From assembly GCA_020524245.1 (NCBI GenBank), contig JAIVLN010000001.1, positions 186,001 through 250,000 of the forward strand: a DNA stretch of 64,000 nucleotides, in the 5' to 3' direction. Positions 8,230 to 17,113 of the stretch are shown piece after piece. The notes under the pieces are model-generated. The model made no database searches, was not told the origin of the DNA, and saw only the letters and a list, made by a program, of their open reading frames with translations. Source of the stretch: Rossellomorea aquimaris (GTDB taxonomy: Bacteria; Bacillota; Bacilli; Bacillales; Fictibacillaceae). Numbering within the stretch: the first letter of the stretch is position 1; every line of letters begins with the position of its first letter. Position numbers and translations under genes: made by a program.

Positions 8230-9282
8230 TTAGCTGTTCATTTCAGATCGTAAGTAATGGTAGATGAGGCGTCCTGTATGCAATAAGGAAGTCTCGTGTG
8301 TACGTTCAAATGCGTGGGAAGCATCTATTCCAGGACCAATCAAGCCATGTTTTACATCGAATCCAGCGCGGATCGCAGCAGATGCGTCCGATCCGTAATA
8401 CGGGTAAATATCCATTTGATACTGGATTTGGTTTTGTTTCGCAAGATTTTCGAGATGTTTTCTCAATCCTAAGTGGTACGGTCCGCTTGAGTCTTTCGCG
8501 CAAATGGAAACTGTATATTCATCCGTCGACTGCCCGTCTCCGATTGCGCCCATATCGACTGCTAAGTACTCTTCTGTTTCAACAGGGATGTTGGAGTTTC
8601 CTCCATATCCGATTTCTTCATTGTTTGAAATTAAGAAATGCGTCGTGTGAGGTAATTCGACGTCTTCTTTTTTTAGTTGTTCCACCACATGCATGAGCAA
8701 TGCTACGCTTGCTTTGTCGTCAAGGTGTCGGGATTTAATGAATCCACTCTTCGTTATTTCAACTCTAGGGTCGAAGGAAACGAAGTCCCCTACTGAAATG
8801 CCGAGTTGTTTCACATCATCTGGTGAAGAGACTCGCTCATCCAACCGCACTTCAATATTGTTCTCGTCCCGTTTTGCATCTCCAGAATCTTTATACACAT
8901 GGACGGATGTCTGATGCATCAAGATCGTACCTGTGAAGGTGTCGTTTTGTGATGTTTCAATTTCACAATACTCTCCTTCCACATGGTTCCAACGGAAACC
9001 ACCGATCATGGAAAGCTTCAATCGACCATTCGGTTTGATTTCCTTCACCATCGCTCCCAATGTATCGACATGTGCAGTCAGGAAACGATGACGCTCGTTG
9101 TTTTTCCCAGGTAAAGTAATCAACAATCCGCCCTTGTGGTTGCGAGTCGTTTCAATCCCTAACTTGGTGAAGAATTCATCGACATGACTGATGACGCGAT
9201 CCGTATTTCCGGATGGGCTAGGAATAGTGACCAGACCTTTAATCAGTTCCATGATTTCTGTCGTATTGATGTTTTCATTCAT
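8230..9282 (-). CDS. M42 family metallopeptidase (YhfE-like aminopeptidase)
   Basis: 350 residues, typical for the family. Metal-binding and catalytic landmarks in order: TAHVDTLG near residue 70, the RHLDDKAS Asp, the acid-base Glu pair SNNEEIGYGG, AVDMGAIGD and the final SHAFERTH His. These cytosolic, often dodecameric co-catalytic metalloaminopeptidases trim peptides; some members were once called endoglucanases. AGGGGGA precedes the ATG at good spacing. It is divergently oriented from the unknown gene at 9378 and has its own terminator. Confidence 0.92.
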   Translation of the reverse strand: MNENINTTEIMELIKGLVTIPSPSGNTDRVISHVDEFFTKLGIETTRNHKGGLLITLPGKNNERHRFLTAHVDTLGAMVKEIKPNGRLKLSMIGGFRWNHVEGEYCEIETSQNDTFTGTILMHQTSVHVYKDSGDAKRDENNIEVRLDERVSSPDDVKQLGISVGDFVSFDPRVEITKSGFIKSRHLDDKASVALLMHVVEQLKKEDVELPHTTHFLISNNEEIGYGGNSNIPVETEEYLAVDMGAIGDGQSTDEYTVSICAKDSSGPYHLGLRKHLENLAKQNQIQYQMDIYPYYGSDASAAIRAGFDVKHGLIGPGIDASHAFERTHETSLLHTGRLIYHYLRSEMNS

Positions 9283-9377
9283 TGTTCAATCCCCCTATGT
9301 ACAAACTATTCCTTCTAAACTCCCGGTCCCGTTCATATTTTAATACGGAACGGATTGTCCACGGAGGTTTAAAAGGT

Positions 9378-10253
9378 ATGAAAAGAAAACGAATCTTATT
9401 CATTCTGGTTGCAGCAGTTACTGCAACTTCCTTCTATATGTATCATAACCAATCTTCGGATGTAAAAGAAAGCATTATCTATTTTCCAATTGATCCGGAC
9501 GTGTCTTTTTCCAATGCAAACACGAAAGTGAACATTTTAGAGGAAAAAGATGAAGATGAATATACGGTCCAATGGAAAGTCGATTCTACCCTTGGAAAAG
9601 AGGCGTATTTACGGCAGGACATTTCACTGTTATATGAAGACGGGATGCTGAGAGATACACTTTCCAAATGGGAACAAGATACGGATACACTTCAACAGAA
9701 AAAGATCATCACCAATGAAGATAGTGGTCATTTCGAAGCGATCAGCTTTCATCACGCAGAGCTACACTACCCGAATGATATCATTAAGAGCGCGCAGACA
9801 ATGAGTTATGATGAACTATATGTCATCGACTCTCCTCTACAGCCTTTAGAATCGTTCAAGACGCCAGAGACGAAAGAAGATGAAATCAATAAAAAAGTAC
9901 TGGATCATGCAACTAATCAACAGCTGAAAGTCATCTGGCACAATCTGATCAAATACTTCAATATTCCGGTTGAAAACTACTATATGATTCCCCTGACGAA
10001 GCTGTACGATTATTCCATGGTACCCCTGCCTGGACTGTCAAAAGAAAAAACCGACCAAGTGATCGGTGGGTTATGGGAAGGAATCTATAAGAATTACTTT
10101 TTAGGGGTCAAAAATGAAACCGGAGAGGTCGAATCTCCGATTGGCAGCAGTCTGCCGCTTATCCTTGTGAGCAAAGATATGACGCATTTGTTGGTTTTAA
10201 CAGAAACGAAGTCAGGCAGAAATGTCCAACTCGTTCAATACATCGATCCTTAA
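9378..10253 (+). CDS. unknown membrane-anchored extracytoplasmic protein
   Basis: 291 residues from an ATG with GGAGG 10 nt upstream; an upstream in-frame start at 9282 has no such site. A basic N-terminus (KRKR) followed by ILFILVAAVTATSFYMY looks like a signal anchor. The rest is polar and mildly acidic, with no motif recognised. The region VIDSPLQPLESF, the HNLIKYFNIPVE block and a hydrophobic C-terminal strand suggest a folded extracellular domain. It could be a regulator of wall or sporulation functions, but nothing in the sequence says so. The gene is monocistronic and divergent from the M42 peptidase gene. Confidence 0.8.
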   Translation: MKRKRILFILVAAVTATSFYMYHNQSSDVKESIIYFPIDPDVSFSNANTKVNILEEKDEDEYTVQWKVDSTLGKEAYLRQDISLLYEDGMLRDTLSKWEQDTDTLQQKKIITNEDSGHFEAISFHHAELHYPNDIIKSAQTMSYDELYVIDSPLQPLESFKTPETKEDEINKKVLDHATNQQLKVIWHNLIKYFNIPVENYYMIPLTKLYDYSMVPLPGLSKEKTDQVIGGLWEGIYKNYFLGVKNETGEVESPIGSSLPLILVSKDMTHLLVLTETKSGRNVQLVQYIDP

Positions 10254-10264
10254 AGTTCACCCAG

Positions 10265-10441
10265 CTAGAAAAGGTCCTGGACGAACTTTTCTCTTACACC
10301 AGGTACTTTCATGAATCCGCGAACTGCAATGGAACGTAGAAACTTCATGCCTAAGATCATATTCAATAGCTTATATCGATTTTGATAAACCAATACTGCA
10401 CCGACAAAAAACAATAACCATTTCATGAATCCGTATCTCAT
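10265..10441 (-). CDS. small membrane protein, unknown
   Basis: 58 residues from an ATG with AAGGTGG 8 nt upstream. One hydrophobic helix (KWLLFFVGAVLVY) is followed by a basic amphipathic part. No family recognised. It converges with the upstream + strand gene; a weak inverted repeat (AAAGTTC / GAACTTT, about 10253-10293) spans its last codons and might end both transcripts. Confidence 0.55.
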   Translation of the reverse strand: MRYGFMKWLLFFVGAVLVYQNRYKLLNMILGMKFLRSIAVRGFMKVPGVREKFVQDLF

Positions 10442-10600
10442 CAACCATTCCACCTTTCCTCTATACTATCTGATATTGGTTGAAGAATTATACGAAGATT
10501 TTTGTAGACTGTATGGGATGGAAAGCTCAATCTTACCCCAAAATAGAACCTACCCTCCTCCAAATCGGAAAAACCCCTGAATTCAAGCACGAGAACCATG

Positions 10601-10638
10601 AAAAAACCCTGCAATGCGCATGGCGCGCTTGCAGGGTT
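10601..10638 (-). terminator. terminator after the M24 peptidase gene
   Basis: AACCCTGCAA / TTGCAGGGTT stem with a GCGC-rich loop and six T on the minus strand. Confidence 0.88.
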
Positions 10639-10643
10639 TCTCG

Positions 10644-11747
10644 TTATTTTCCGACGATCTGTAGTTCTTTTGGAAACTTCGTCAATGTCTCATACCCGTC
10701 TTTTGTGACCAGCACATCGTCTTCGATTCTGACCCCTCCGATATCAGGAAGATAAATGCCTGGTTCAATCGTATACGTCATTCCCTCTTTGAGGAGATTG
10801 TCGTTGTTCTCGCTCATGGAAGGATACTCGTGGACATCGATTCCGATGCCGTGTCCGATACGATGTGGGAAGAAATCTCCGTAACCAGCGTTCGTGATGA
10901 TATCACGCGCTTTTCGGTCAAGATCCCCGAGTCTAGTACCCGGTTTGGAGATGTTCAACGTTTCGAGTTGAGCCTCCAAGACGATATCATAAATTTCCTT
11001 CTGCTTATCGTTGACCTCTTGGAAGGCTACAGTCCGAGTGATATCGGAGCAATAACCGTCCAACACGACGCCTAAGTCGAACAATACAAGATCGCCTTTT
11101 TTCAATTTGCGGTCGCCAGGGTTTCCGTGTGGCTGTCCGGATTTTTCACCGAACAGGACCATGGTCGAGAACGACATTTCACGGATGCCCTTCTTTTTCA
11201 ACTCATACTCAATGGTTGCAAGGACTTCCATTTCGGTGACGCCTTCGCGGAGTGAATTGACGCCCGTCTCAACACCGAAGTCTGCCAATTCAGCAGCTTT
11301 TCGTAAAATCTTCAATTCATCATCGTCTTTAATCAAACGCAGTTCGTGAAGCTTTTCCTCTGCACTATTGAACGTAACAGAAGGATAGCGCTTCATGATC
11401 TGTTCAGCGCGCTCATAAGATAACGTTTCTTTTTCAATCGCCACATGATCGGCTTCTGTGACACCACGATCCTTCAACGCCGAGTGGATCATATCCCAAG
11501 GGTTGTCCGCATCGCCGTGTCCGATGATTTCGTATTTCCATCCAGCATCTCTTGCCTGGGAAACTTCCATTCCAGGACAAACGAGGAATGGTTCTTTGTC
11601 TGGAAATACGAACAATCCTAGTAACCGTTCATGCGGTTCACATTCAAAATTTGATAGATAAAAGACATTGGCAGAAGAGTGGATGAATGCGAATGTTTGT
11701 CCACTCTCTTGCAACCATTTTGAGAAACTTTCTAACCGTTGATTCAT
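10644..11747 (-). CDS. M24 family Xaa-Pro dipeptidase (YkvY-like)
   Basis: 367 residues. The N-terminal creatinase-like domain contains NVFYLSNFECEPHERLLGL, a stretch typical of YkvY. The C-terminal pita-bread domain carries all five metal ligands: Asp in LFDLGV, Asp in SDITR, His in HRIGHGIGID, Glu in YTIEPGIY and Glu in VRIEDD. It hydrolyses Xaa-Pro dipeptides in the cytoplasm. The start chosen matches the family N-terminus (MNQRLESF); an ATG ten codons upstream exists, and neither has a strong Shine-Dalgarno. It follows the symporter gene closely, suggesting uptake plus peptide hydrolysis in one operon. Confidence 0.88.
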   Translation of the reverse strand: MNQRLESFSKWLQESGQTFAFIHSSANVFYLSNFECEPHERLLGLFVFPDKEPFLVCPGMEVSQARDAGWKYEIIGHGDADNPWDMIHSALKDRGVTEADHVAIEKETLSYERAEQIMKRYPSVTFNSAEEKLHELRLIKDDDELKILRKAAELADFGVETGVNSLREGVTEMEVLATIEYELKKKGIREMSFSTMVLFGEKSGQPHGNPGDRKLKKGDLVLFDLGVVLDGYCSDITRTVAFQEVNDKQKEIYDIVLEAQLETLNISKPGTRLGDLDRKARDIITNAGYGDFFPHRIGHGIGIDVHEYPSMSENNDNLLKEGMTYTIEPGIYLPDIGGVRIEDDVLVTKDGYETLTKFPKELQIVGK

Positions 11748-11801
11748 TTCAGACCACAACCTTTTACCAGTATTCATTTCATATATTCGATTGTTTTTTC
11801 A

Positions 11802-13196
11802 TTAATCCTGTTTCGTCGGTTTTGTTGTAGCAAGTGTAACAACAATCAGCACGATGACGGCAACAGGTACAGCAAATAGAACACTGTTCAGTTCAAATGG
11901 TTTCGCCAATGGAATTTCCCAGATTAGCGTCGTCAACACACCTGCGATCATGGATGAAACACCACCATACAGGTTGACGCGCTTCCAGAAGAAGACTGCC
12001 AACACGGCTGGTGTAATGCCTGCACCATAGACGGTGTATGCGTACATTTGAACCGATAAAACTGTAGGGAAGAAGCTGATGATGACATATGCAAGGACAC
12101 CAAGAATGACGATGAACCATTTTGTCATCTTAAGCAACTGGTGATCCGTTGCATCCTTCTTAAGATACTTCCCAAAAATATCATACGTTACGTTCGTAGC
12201 CGCTGACAACAGATATGAATTCCCTGTCGTCACGATGAACGCTGTGGCTGCAGCCAGCAGAATTCCTCCGACGAATGTCGGCATCGCTACAGTTGTCGCC
12301 ATTAGAGCCATTCCCGGATCAATATTCGGGAAAAGAGAACGTGATGCGAAAGCGATCAATCCGATTGTTGGTGAAATGAGTAGCATGGCAACAAGCCATC
12401 CGATTTGTGCTTTTTTCGAAGAGCTGTCCCCTTTAGATGATGCTAGACGCTGATACATGTTCTGGTCTGCAAGCAATAAGAACAATGAAGGGAGCAAATA
12501 GCCTAACAGCTGGATGTTTGTCAATGAACCACTGAAGGTCATATGCTCTTTCGGTACATTCGCCACAATGTTGTCCCAGCCACCTGCGATGACAAAGATC
12601 GTAGGTAACGTGATTCCAAGACCTGCAATCATCAAGAATGCACTGATGGCATCGGTTGGCGCGACGGAACGGAGTCCTCCGATTGTCGCTAGGAAAATGA
12701 TCAATGCTGCACCGATGATTGTTCCTACTTCTACTGAAATGCCTGTTGTAAGATTAAGAATGAATCCGAAACCTTTCATTTGGTAGGAGACAATACCGAC
12801 GTATGCAAGGATAATGATGATTCCCGCCAACATCCTCGCGAACGCACCGTATTTTTCTTCAAGAATAGAAGAAACGGTATATTTTCCGAATGCTCGTATT
12901 CTAGGTGCAATGACATATAGGACAAAAATACCGACCAATGTCGGAATCGCCATCAAGAGCGCTGGAATGATTCCATAGGTATACGCCATCGAGGTTTCCC
13001 CGCCGGAAATACTTCCACTACCTGTCCAGGTTGCGAGTAAGGTCCCTGTCAAAACAAGAGCACCTAATCCTTTACCAGCAAGAATGAAATCTTCACTGTT
13101 TGAAACTTTCTTTGAAAAATAAACTCCTAACCCAACCATGAGGATGCCGTATGCAATGACATACCATAGTAGACTTGGATTATGTGTAATTTCCAT
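11802..13196 (-). CDS. sodium:solute symporter family transporter
   Basis: 464 residues from the ATG at 13196; 487 from an alternative start at 13265. About 13 hydrophobic segments. The family blocks LATWTGSGSISGGETSMAYTYG and TTGNSYLLSAATNVTYDIF resemble the SSS/SLC5 fold seen in pantothenate, proline and carboxylate carriers. The substrate cannot be decided. The tight link to the Xaa-Pro dipeptidase gene makes proline or a related amino acid a reasonable guess, but only a guess. No strong Shine-Dalgarno is seen at either start. Confidence 0.85.
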   Translation of the reverse strand: MEITHNPSLLWYVIAYGILMVGLGVYFSKKVSNSEDFILAGKGLGALVLTGTLLATWTGSGSISGGETSMAYTYGIIPALLMAIPTLVGIFVLYVIAPRIRAFGKYTVSSILEEKYGAFARMLAGIIIILAYVGIVSYQMKGFGFILNLTTGISVEVGTIIGAALIIFLATIGGLRSVAPTDAISAFLMIAGLGITLPTIFVIAGGWDNIVANVPKEHMTFSGSLTNIQLLGYLLPSLFLLLADQNMYQRLASSKGDSSSKKAQIGWLVAMLLISPTIGLIAFASRSLFPNIDPGMALMATTVAMPTFVGGILLAAATAFIVTTGNSYLLSAATNVTYDIFGKYLKKDATDHQLLKMTKWFIVILGVLAYVIISFFPTVLSVQMYAYTVYGAGITPAVLAVFFWKRVNLYGGVSSMIAGVLTTLIWEIPLAKPFELNSVLFAVPVAVIVLIVVTLATTKPTKQD

Positions 13197-13340
13197 TACG
13201 TTAAAGTCACTTCCTTGTCTAAGTTGTAAATTTCTTATGATGCGCACCGTTTTGTATCCTAACACAACTTAACAGGCCGTAAAGTATCATGGTTGTTTTT
13301 TACTGGAAAACTTTAGTGTTATATGGCATTTTCTACATAA

Positions 13341-13397
13341 AAACAACCACTATCTTACCTGTATTTAGGAAATAACAGGTTAATAGTGGTTGTTTAT
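13341..13397 (-). terminator. long hairpin terminator
   Basis: About 19 paired positions: AAACAACCACTAT with ATAGTGGTTGTTT, and ACCTGT with ACAGGT, separated by a small bulge, with T-tracts on the minus side and a weaker one on the plus side. It separates the tiny-ORF transcript at 13532-13624 from the symporter operon. Confidence 0.75.
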
Positions 13398-13531
13398 TCT
13401 AGTATTATGGTACCTAAGTACTGATTTGTTTTTCGCATTGTTGTCAAAAACGCGTCATTATTTTGAATTTTTGCGTACTTTCTGTAGTATACCGCTTCTT
13501 TTTACTGTCGTAAACACCCATTATTCTTGAG

Positions 13532-13624
13532 TTAGAGACGATGTCGACGACGTGGAATGATCGCTCTGATCAGTGATCTCGGAATGAACGTAACGATGCG
13601 GAACAAACGGCTGATAATACCCAT
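13532..13624 (-). CDS. 30-residue cationic amphipathic peptide
   Basis: An ATG preceded by AAGGAGG with 7-nt spacing opens 30 codons ending in TAA. The peptide starts MGIISRLFRIVTFIPR and ends PRRRHRL; it has eight Arg, no acidic residues, and alternating Ile/Leu/Phe with Arg, so it can form an amphipathic helix. A strong hairpin terminator lies about 135 bp downstream. A membrane-active, toxin-like or regulatory peptide is possible. The near-ideal ribosome-binding site is the main argument that it is translated. Confidence 0.55.
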   Translation of the reverse strand: MGIISRLFRIVTFIPRSLIRAIIPRRRHRL

Positions 13625-13692
13625 GGATCATCCTCCTTCATACAAGATTACTCGTTTATTACACGTTTTGAAGGATTTTTAAACATGGGCAC

Positions 13693-13791
13693 TTACATAA
13701 GGACAATAGAGATGATGCCAGCAGCCAAATCCCACCGATTATATATAGAAGGGTCCGAATGTGACGACAACAATATGAGCAAAAAGATCAA
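13693..13791 (-). CDS. possible 32-residue peptide with TTG start
   Basis: Fifteen bases after the stop of the small membrane-protein gene, GAAGGA is followed 9 nt later by TTG and 32 open codons. The product would start with a hydrophobic MIFLLILLSS and end in a second hydrophobic stretch. Its position invites translational coupling. No family known; it may be chance. Confidence 0.3.
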   Translation of the reverse strand: MIFLLILLSSHSDPSIYNRWDLAAGIISIVLM

Positions 13792-13806
13792 ACCTGATCT
13801 TCCTTC

Positions 13807-14001
13807 TTACATATGATCCGTCTGCTCTTCCAATTCCTTCTCAATTTCTTCATTAGATACTCGGCCCTGGCTTTCATCATCAAGATTGAAATGCTGCAAG
13901 AGCGTGTTCAACTTATGATTCATGATGGCAAGGCTGAAGATTACATATAAAATGATGAGTACTTGAACACTGATCAATACAAAACCCATTACGTTCTCCA
14001 T
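13807..14001 (-). CDS. small single-pass membrane protein, unknown
   Basis: 64 residues from an ATG with GGGAGG 7 nt upstream. One N-terminal membrane segment (GFVLISVQVLIILYVIFSLAI) is followed by an acidic, Glu-rich cytoplasmic tail (NEEIEKELEEQ). The layout resembles many small Bacillus membrane proteins with a regulatory tail, but no family is recognised. It lies downstream of the NhaC-like gene, behind a strong terminator. Confidence 0.65.
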   Translation of the reverse strand: MENVMGFVLISVQVLIILYVIFSLAIMNHKLNTLLQHFNLDDESQGRVSNEEIEKELEEQTDHM

Positions 14002-14038
14002 ATTATAGCCTCCCTCAAGTTCATTTCTTATATAAATG

Positions 14039-14081
14039 AAAAAAGCTGTTTGGAACATGTTATGAACCAAACAGCTTTTTT
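14039..14081 (-). terminator. terminator after the NhaC-family gene
   Basis: Stem AAAAAGCTGTTTGG / CCAAACAGCTTTTT with T-run on the minus strand; A-rich flank makes it usable in both directions. Confidence 0.88.
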
Positions 14082-14103
14082 ACTTCTACTTTTTCACATT
14101 TAA

Positions 14104-15489
14104 TCACTCGGAAACCGCGCTTTCACGCCGGCCGACACCGATTCCTATATAACCTAATAGGATCGTGAACAGTGGTGAAAGGAACAGGAAAAAGACATAT
14201 GGCATATACTCGAGAACGCTGATTTCAAGTGTCGAAGCGAAGAACGCCCCGCTCACTCCCCATGGAATCAACGGATTCACAAGCGTCCCCGCATCCTCCA
14301 ATGTTCTGGACAGATTTCTCGTATCAATCTGTTGCTCTTCAAAATGAGGCTTGAAGGTTTGTCCTGGAATTAAGATGGACAAGTATTGTTCACCTGTCAA
14401 CACGTTGACACCGATGGACGATAAGGCAGTTGTGGCAATCGTATTACCTCGATTGCGGATCTTCGTTTTCATCAAATTAACGAAGGACTCAAGCATACCT
14501 AAACCTTTCACCAGTCCCCCGAGTGCAAGGGCAATCCAAATGAGTGAAATCGACCACATCATCGACTGTATCCCGCCTCGGTTAACGATTTTATCGACTG
14601 TCGCTTCGCCCGTCTCCAATTCGAATCCATTTTGCAACATGTTAAAAATTACACTGATTGAGCCTTCTCCCTGGATCAACCATATGGTCAGGATCCCTGT
14701 GATGACACCAATGATCAATGCAGGAATCGTCGGGAATCGAACGAGTGCAAGGATGATGACGACGAGCGGAGATACTAATGTCCATACACTGATATTGAAC
14801 GAGTTTTGGAGTTGTTTTTGTACCGGTTCGATGGATGCGAGCGTTTGAGCCCCTTCCCCAGCACTTCCTAATGTAAGGAAAATGATGATTGTGACGAGTA
14901 GTGCGGGTACCGTCGTCCACATCAAGTGTTTAATATGATCGAATAATGAAACGCCAGCAACGGCTGGTGCAAAATTCGTCGTGTCCGATAAAGGAGACAT
15001 CTTATCTCCGAAACATGCCCCGCTGATGATCGCACCCGCTGCCAGTCCCGGATGGATTCCGAGGCTCATCGCGAGTCCCATTAGCGCAACCCCTACCGTC
15101 CCGATCGTTGTAAACGAACTACCTGTAAAGGTCGAAACGATGACCGTAACCAGTAAGGCACTTAATGTTAACCAGCTCGGATCGATCACTTTTGTCCCGT
15201 AGAAAAGCATTGTCGGTACCGTCCCACTCATCATCCACGTACCGATCAACATGCCGATGACCATCAAGATGAGTACAGGCTTGATTCCGATCGTAATCCC
15301 TTCGATCAATCCTTTTTCCATCTGCTCCCACTTGTATCCGAACGCTTTTGCGAGAATTGCAATGCCAACAAGGGAAACGAGCAATGGAATGTGCGGTTCT
15401 GTTTTTAAAACCAACATAGAAAATAAGATAATGCCCATCAATAATACGACTGATAATAACGCAAACGTCTGCTGCTTCTTTGCTGTCAT
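14104..15489 (-). CDS. nhaC: NhaC-family transporter under T-box control
   Basis: 461 residues with about 11-12 membrane segments. The stretch FGDKMSPLSDTTNFAPAVAG is the NhaC-family hallmark. NhaC proteins are described as Na+/H+ antiporters, but relatives of B. subtilis YheL with T-box leaders have been proposed to carry tyrosine. Here a complete T-box leader precedes the gene, which argues for an amino acid substrate rather than pure Na+/H+ exchange. The gene is monocistronic with a strong terminator. Confidence 0.9.
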   Translation of the reverse strand: MTAKKQQTFALLSVVLLMGIILFSMLVLKTEPHIPLLVSLVGIAILAKAFGYKWEQMEKGLIEGITIGIKPVLILMVIGMLIGTWMMSGTVPTMLFYGTKVIDPSWLTLSALLVTVIVSTFTGSSFTTIGTVGVALMGLAMSLGIHPGLAAGAIISGACFGDKMSPLSDTTNFAPAVAGVSLFDHIKHLMWTTVPALLVTIIIFLTLGSAGEGAQTLASIEPVQKQLQNSFNISVWTLVSPLVVIILALVRFPTIPALIIGVITGILTIWLIQGEGSISVIFNMLQNGFELETGEATVDKIVNRGGIQSMMWSISLIWIALALGGLVKGLGMLESFVNLMKTKIRNRGNTIATTALSSIGVNVLTGEQYLSILIPGQTFKPHFEEQQIDTRNLSRTLEDAGTLVNPLIPWGVSGAFFASTLEISVLEYMPYVFFLFLSPLFTILLGYIGIGVGRRESAVSE

Positions 15490-15549
15490 AATAATTAACC
15501 TGCCTTTTCAACACTTTTAGTATCTATGAATGAATTCCTTTTTAAACGT

Positions 15550-15795
15550 AAAAAAACTGTCAACGACATATACAGGGGCGAATCAAATCGCGGTACCACC
15601 CTGCTTGATGTGTTCAACAGCATCCTCTCGTTCATGATAAAGGTATGAAACCTATAAGCTCCACGGCTGTAATTTCATTCAGTTCCTTCCTTAGCTCGCA
15701 CCACCCGCTAAGTCTCTGATGTTTGAAGGAGTGAATTACTGCGGTCCGCTTCAACACTTTTATGCTTTTGTGCGTTTAAGTAATAATGTGATTTC
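15550..15795 (-). promoter_or_regulatory. T-box leader of the NhaC-family gene
   Basis: Minus-strand leader containing the T-box AGGGTGGTACCGCG (15589-15602), an AGTA S-turn element, an AGAGA-type loop, the GGTGGTGCGAGC region and a specifier-loop strand GAAATTACAGCC. A terminator (CTGTTGAACACAT paired with ATGTCGTTGACAG, and CAGGG with CCCTG, 15550-15622) with seven T competes with the antiterminator. Uncharged tRNA would relieve termination. The specifier codon is most plausibly TAC (Tyr), but ATT, TTA or GAA cannot be excluded by eye. Confidence 0.9.
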
Positions 15796-15796
15796 T

Positions 15797-15825
15797 ACTA
15801 TAAAATGAAATGACGAATTCGTCAA
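15797..15825 (-). promoter_or_regulatory. sigma-A promoter of the T-box transcript
   Basis: TTGACG, 17-bp spacer, TATAGT on the minus strand, immediately upstream of the T-box leader. Confidence 0.85.
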
Positions 15826-15850
15826 GAAAAAAAACTGACATGTTGTGATG

Positions 15851-16432
15851 TCAGTTTCTCAGTTTCGTATAGTCTTCAGGTGTATTGATGTTTCTGAAGG
15901 GTTTTTCTGAAGCATAACGGATGTTGGCACAGTTCGTGTTTTGCAGTAAATCCGTTAGTCTCCGCTCACCTGCATCCAGTAAGGAAGGGATCTTTTCTTT
16001 TATGGCGTGTGAATAGATCGCCGCCAATGGTTGGAGCTTGTCATGAACGGTCGGAATGACACTGCAGTCTGGAGGAAGCATCATTTTCACGGCATATAGT
16101 TGTTGGAAAATTTCCGTTTCCATGACGGGCATATCGCACGCGAGCACGAAATAGTCGTCACCTGGGACCGCCTCCATACCGGTGTAGATGCCTGCAAGTG
16201 GACCTTGTCCCTGATAATTTTGTATGTCCGTTACCACGGTGATGTTTGACTTGATCCTATCTTTGATTGAGGGGTGCGCGACGAGAACCATTACGTCGAC
16301 GACCGGTTGCAGAACCTGGATCGCTTTTTCGTAAAAATAGAGCCCATCGATTCGTTCCAACGCTTTCGGAGTGCCATACCGACGCGACTCCCCACCAGCC
16401 AAGATGATGCCCACCTTTTTAGGATCGGTCAT
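15851..16432 (-). CDS. mobA: molybdenum cofactor guanylyltransferase
   Basis: 193 residues. The N-terminal GTP-binding motif ILAGGESRRYGTPKAL, the Mg-binding LACDMPVM, the GPLAGIYTGM block and a C-terminal NINTPEDY ending are all diagnostic. MobA attaches GMP to molybdopterin to give the bis-MGD cofactor. The ATG at 16432 has AAAGGG 7 nt upstream. It overlaps the end of yqgN by 14 bp, so the two are translated from one message. No other moa/moe genes are in the window. Confidence 0.93.
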   Translation of the reverse strand: MTDPKKVGIILAGGESRRYGTPKALERIDGLYFYEKAIQVLQPVVDVMVLVAHPSIKDRIKSNITVVTDIQNYQGQGPLAGIYTGMEAVPGDDYFVLACDMPVMETEIFQQLYAVKMMLPPDCSVIPTVHDKLQPLAAIYSHAIKEKIPSLLDAGERRLTDLLQNTNCANIRYASEKPFRNINTPEDYTKLRN

Positions 16433-17009
16433 TTCTGAACCCTTTCGTTTGATGAACCCGGTCAGGGAAAATGAGAAAATCGACTGGCTGATCGAATGAC
16501 TCCCGCGGAATCTCGTCATGAAGCTGAACGCTGTGGAGTAGCGAGACCGTCGTCCCATTGAACCGCTCCAGATAACGATCGTAAAACCCGCCGCCGAATC
16601 CGATCCGGTATCCGCTTTTATCGAATAAGAGCCCTGGCACGATCAGTAAGTCCATCTCGTTCGGTTCGATTTGGGTTGTTTGTTCCACGATCGGTTCCCT
16701 TAATCCGAAATAGACGACTTCTAGCTGATCGAAGGTTTGGAGCTTTCGGAAATCCATCGAGTAATCTTTTGCGTGGCATTTTGGCACTGCAACCGTCTTG
16801 CCTTCCGACCAAGCTTTTTCTATGATCGGGTATGTATCGATTTCATTCCCTCGAGATACTGTCACCCCAATAGTGGCAGCTTCTTTCCACTGGTCCGTTG
16901 CGAATAATCGCTGTCTGATTTGTTCCGTTTCACTGGTACGGAATTCTGGTGTTATTTCCGATAACCGCTTTTGCATGTCCTTACGCAACGCTTTTTTCCG
17001 TTCTATCAT
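16419..17009 (-). CDS. yqgN: 5-formyltetrahydrofolate cyclo-ligase
   Basis: 196 residues, full length. The C-terminal signature IGFGGGFYDRYLERF and the LLIVPGLLFDKSGYR block are the family hallmark, with an ATP-binding basic N-terminus (ERKKALRKDMQKRL). It converts 5-formyl-THF to 5,10-methenyl-THF. The ATG at 17009 has AGGTAGG 8 nt upstream; a GTG three codons earlier overlaps that site and is rejected. In B. subtilis yqgN lies beside rpmG, as here, apart from the inserted NERD gene and repeat array. Confidence 0.93.
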   Translation of the reverse strand: MIERKKALRKDMQKRLSEITPEFRTSETEQIRQRLFATDQWKEAATIGVTVSRGNEIDTYPIIEKAWSEGKTVAVPKCHAKDYSMDFRKLQTFDQLEVVYFGLREPIVEQTTQIEPNEMDLLIVPGLLFDKSGYRIGFGGGFYDRYLERFNGTTVSLLHSVQLHDEIPRESFDQPVDFLIFPDRVHQTKGFRNDRS

Positions 17010-17113
17010 CCGTATCACCTACCTAGCAACAATTTTAACATAATGCTTGTCAGTATGATGGGTTCGAGCTATGATATTGTAAAAAGATGGAATAGAGTTG
17101 ATGCTTATTGATT

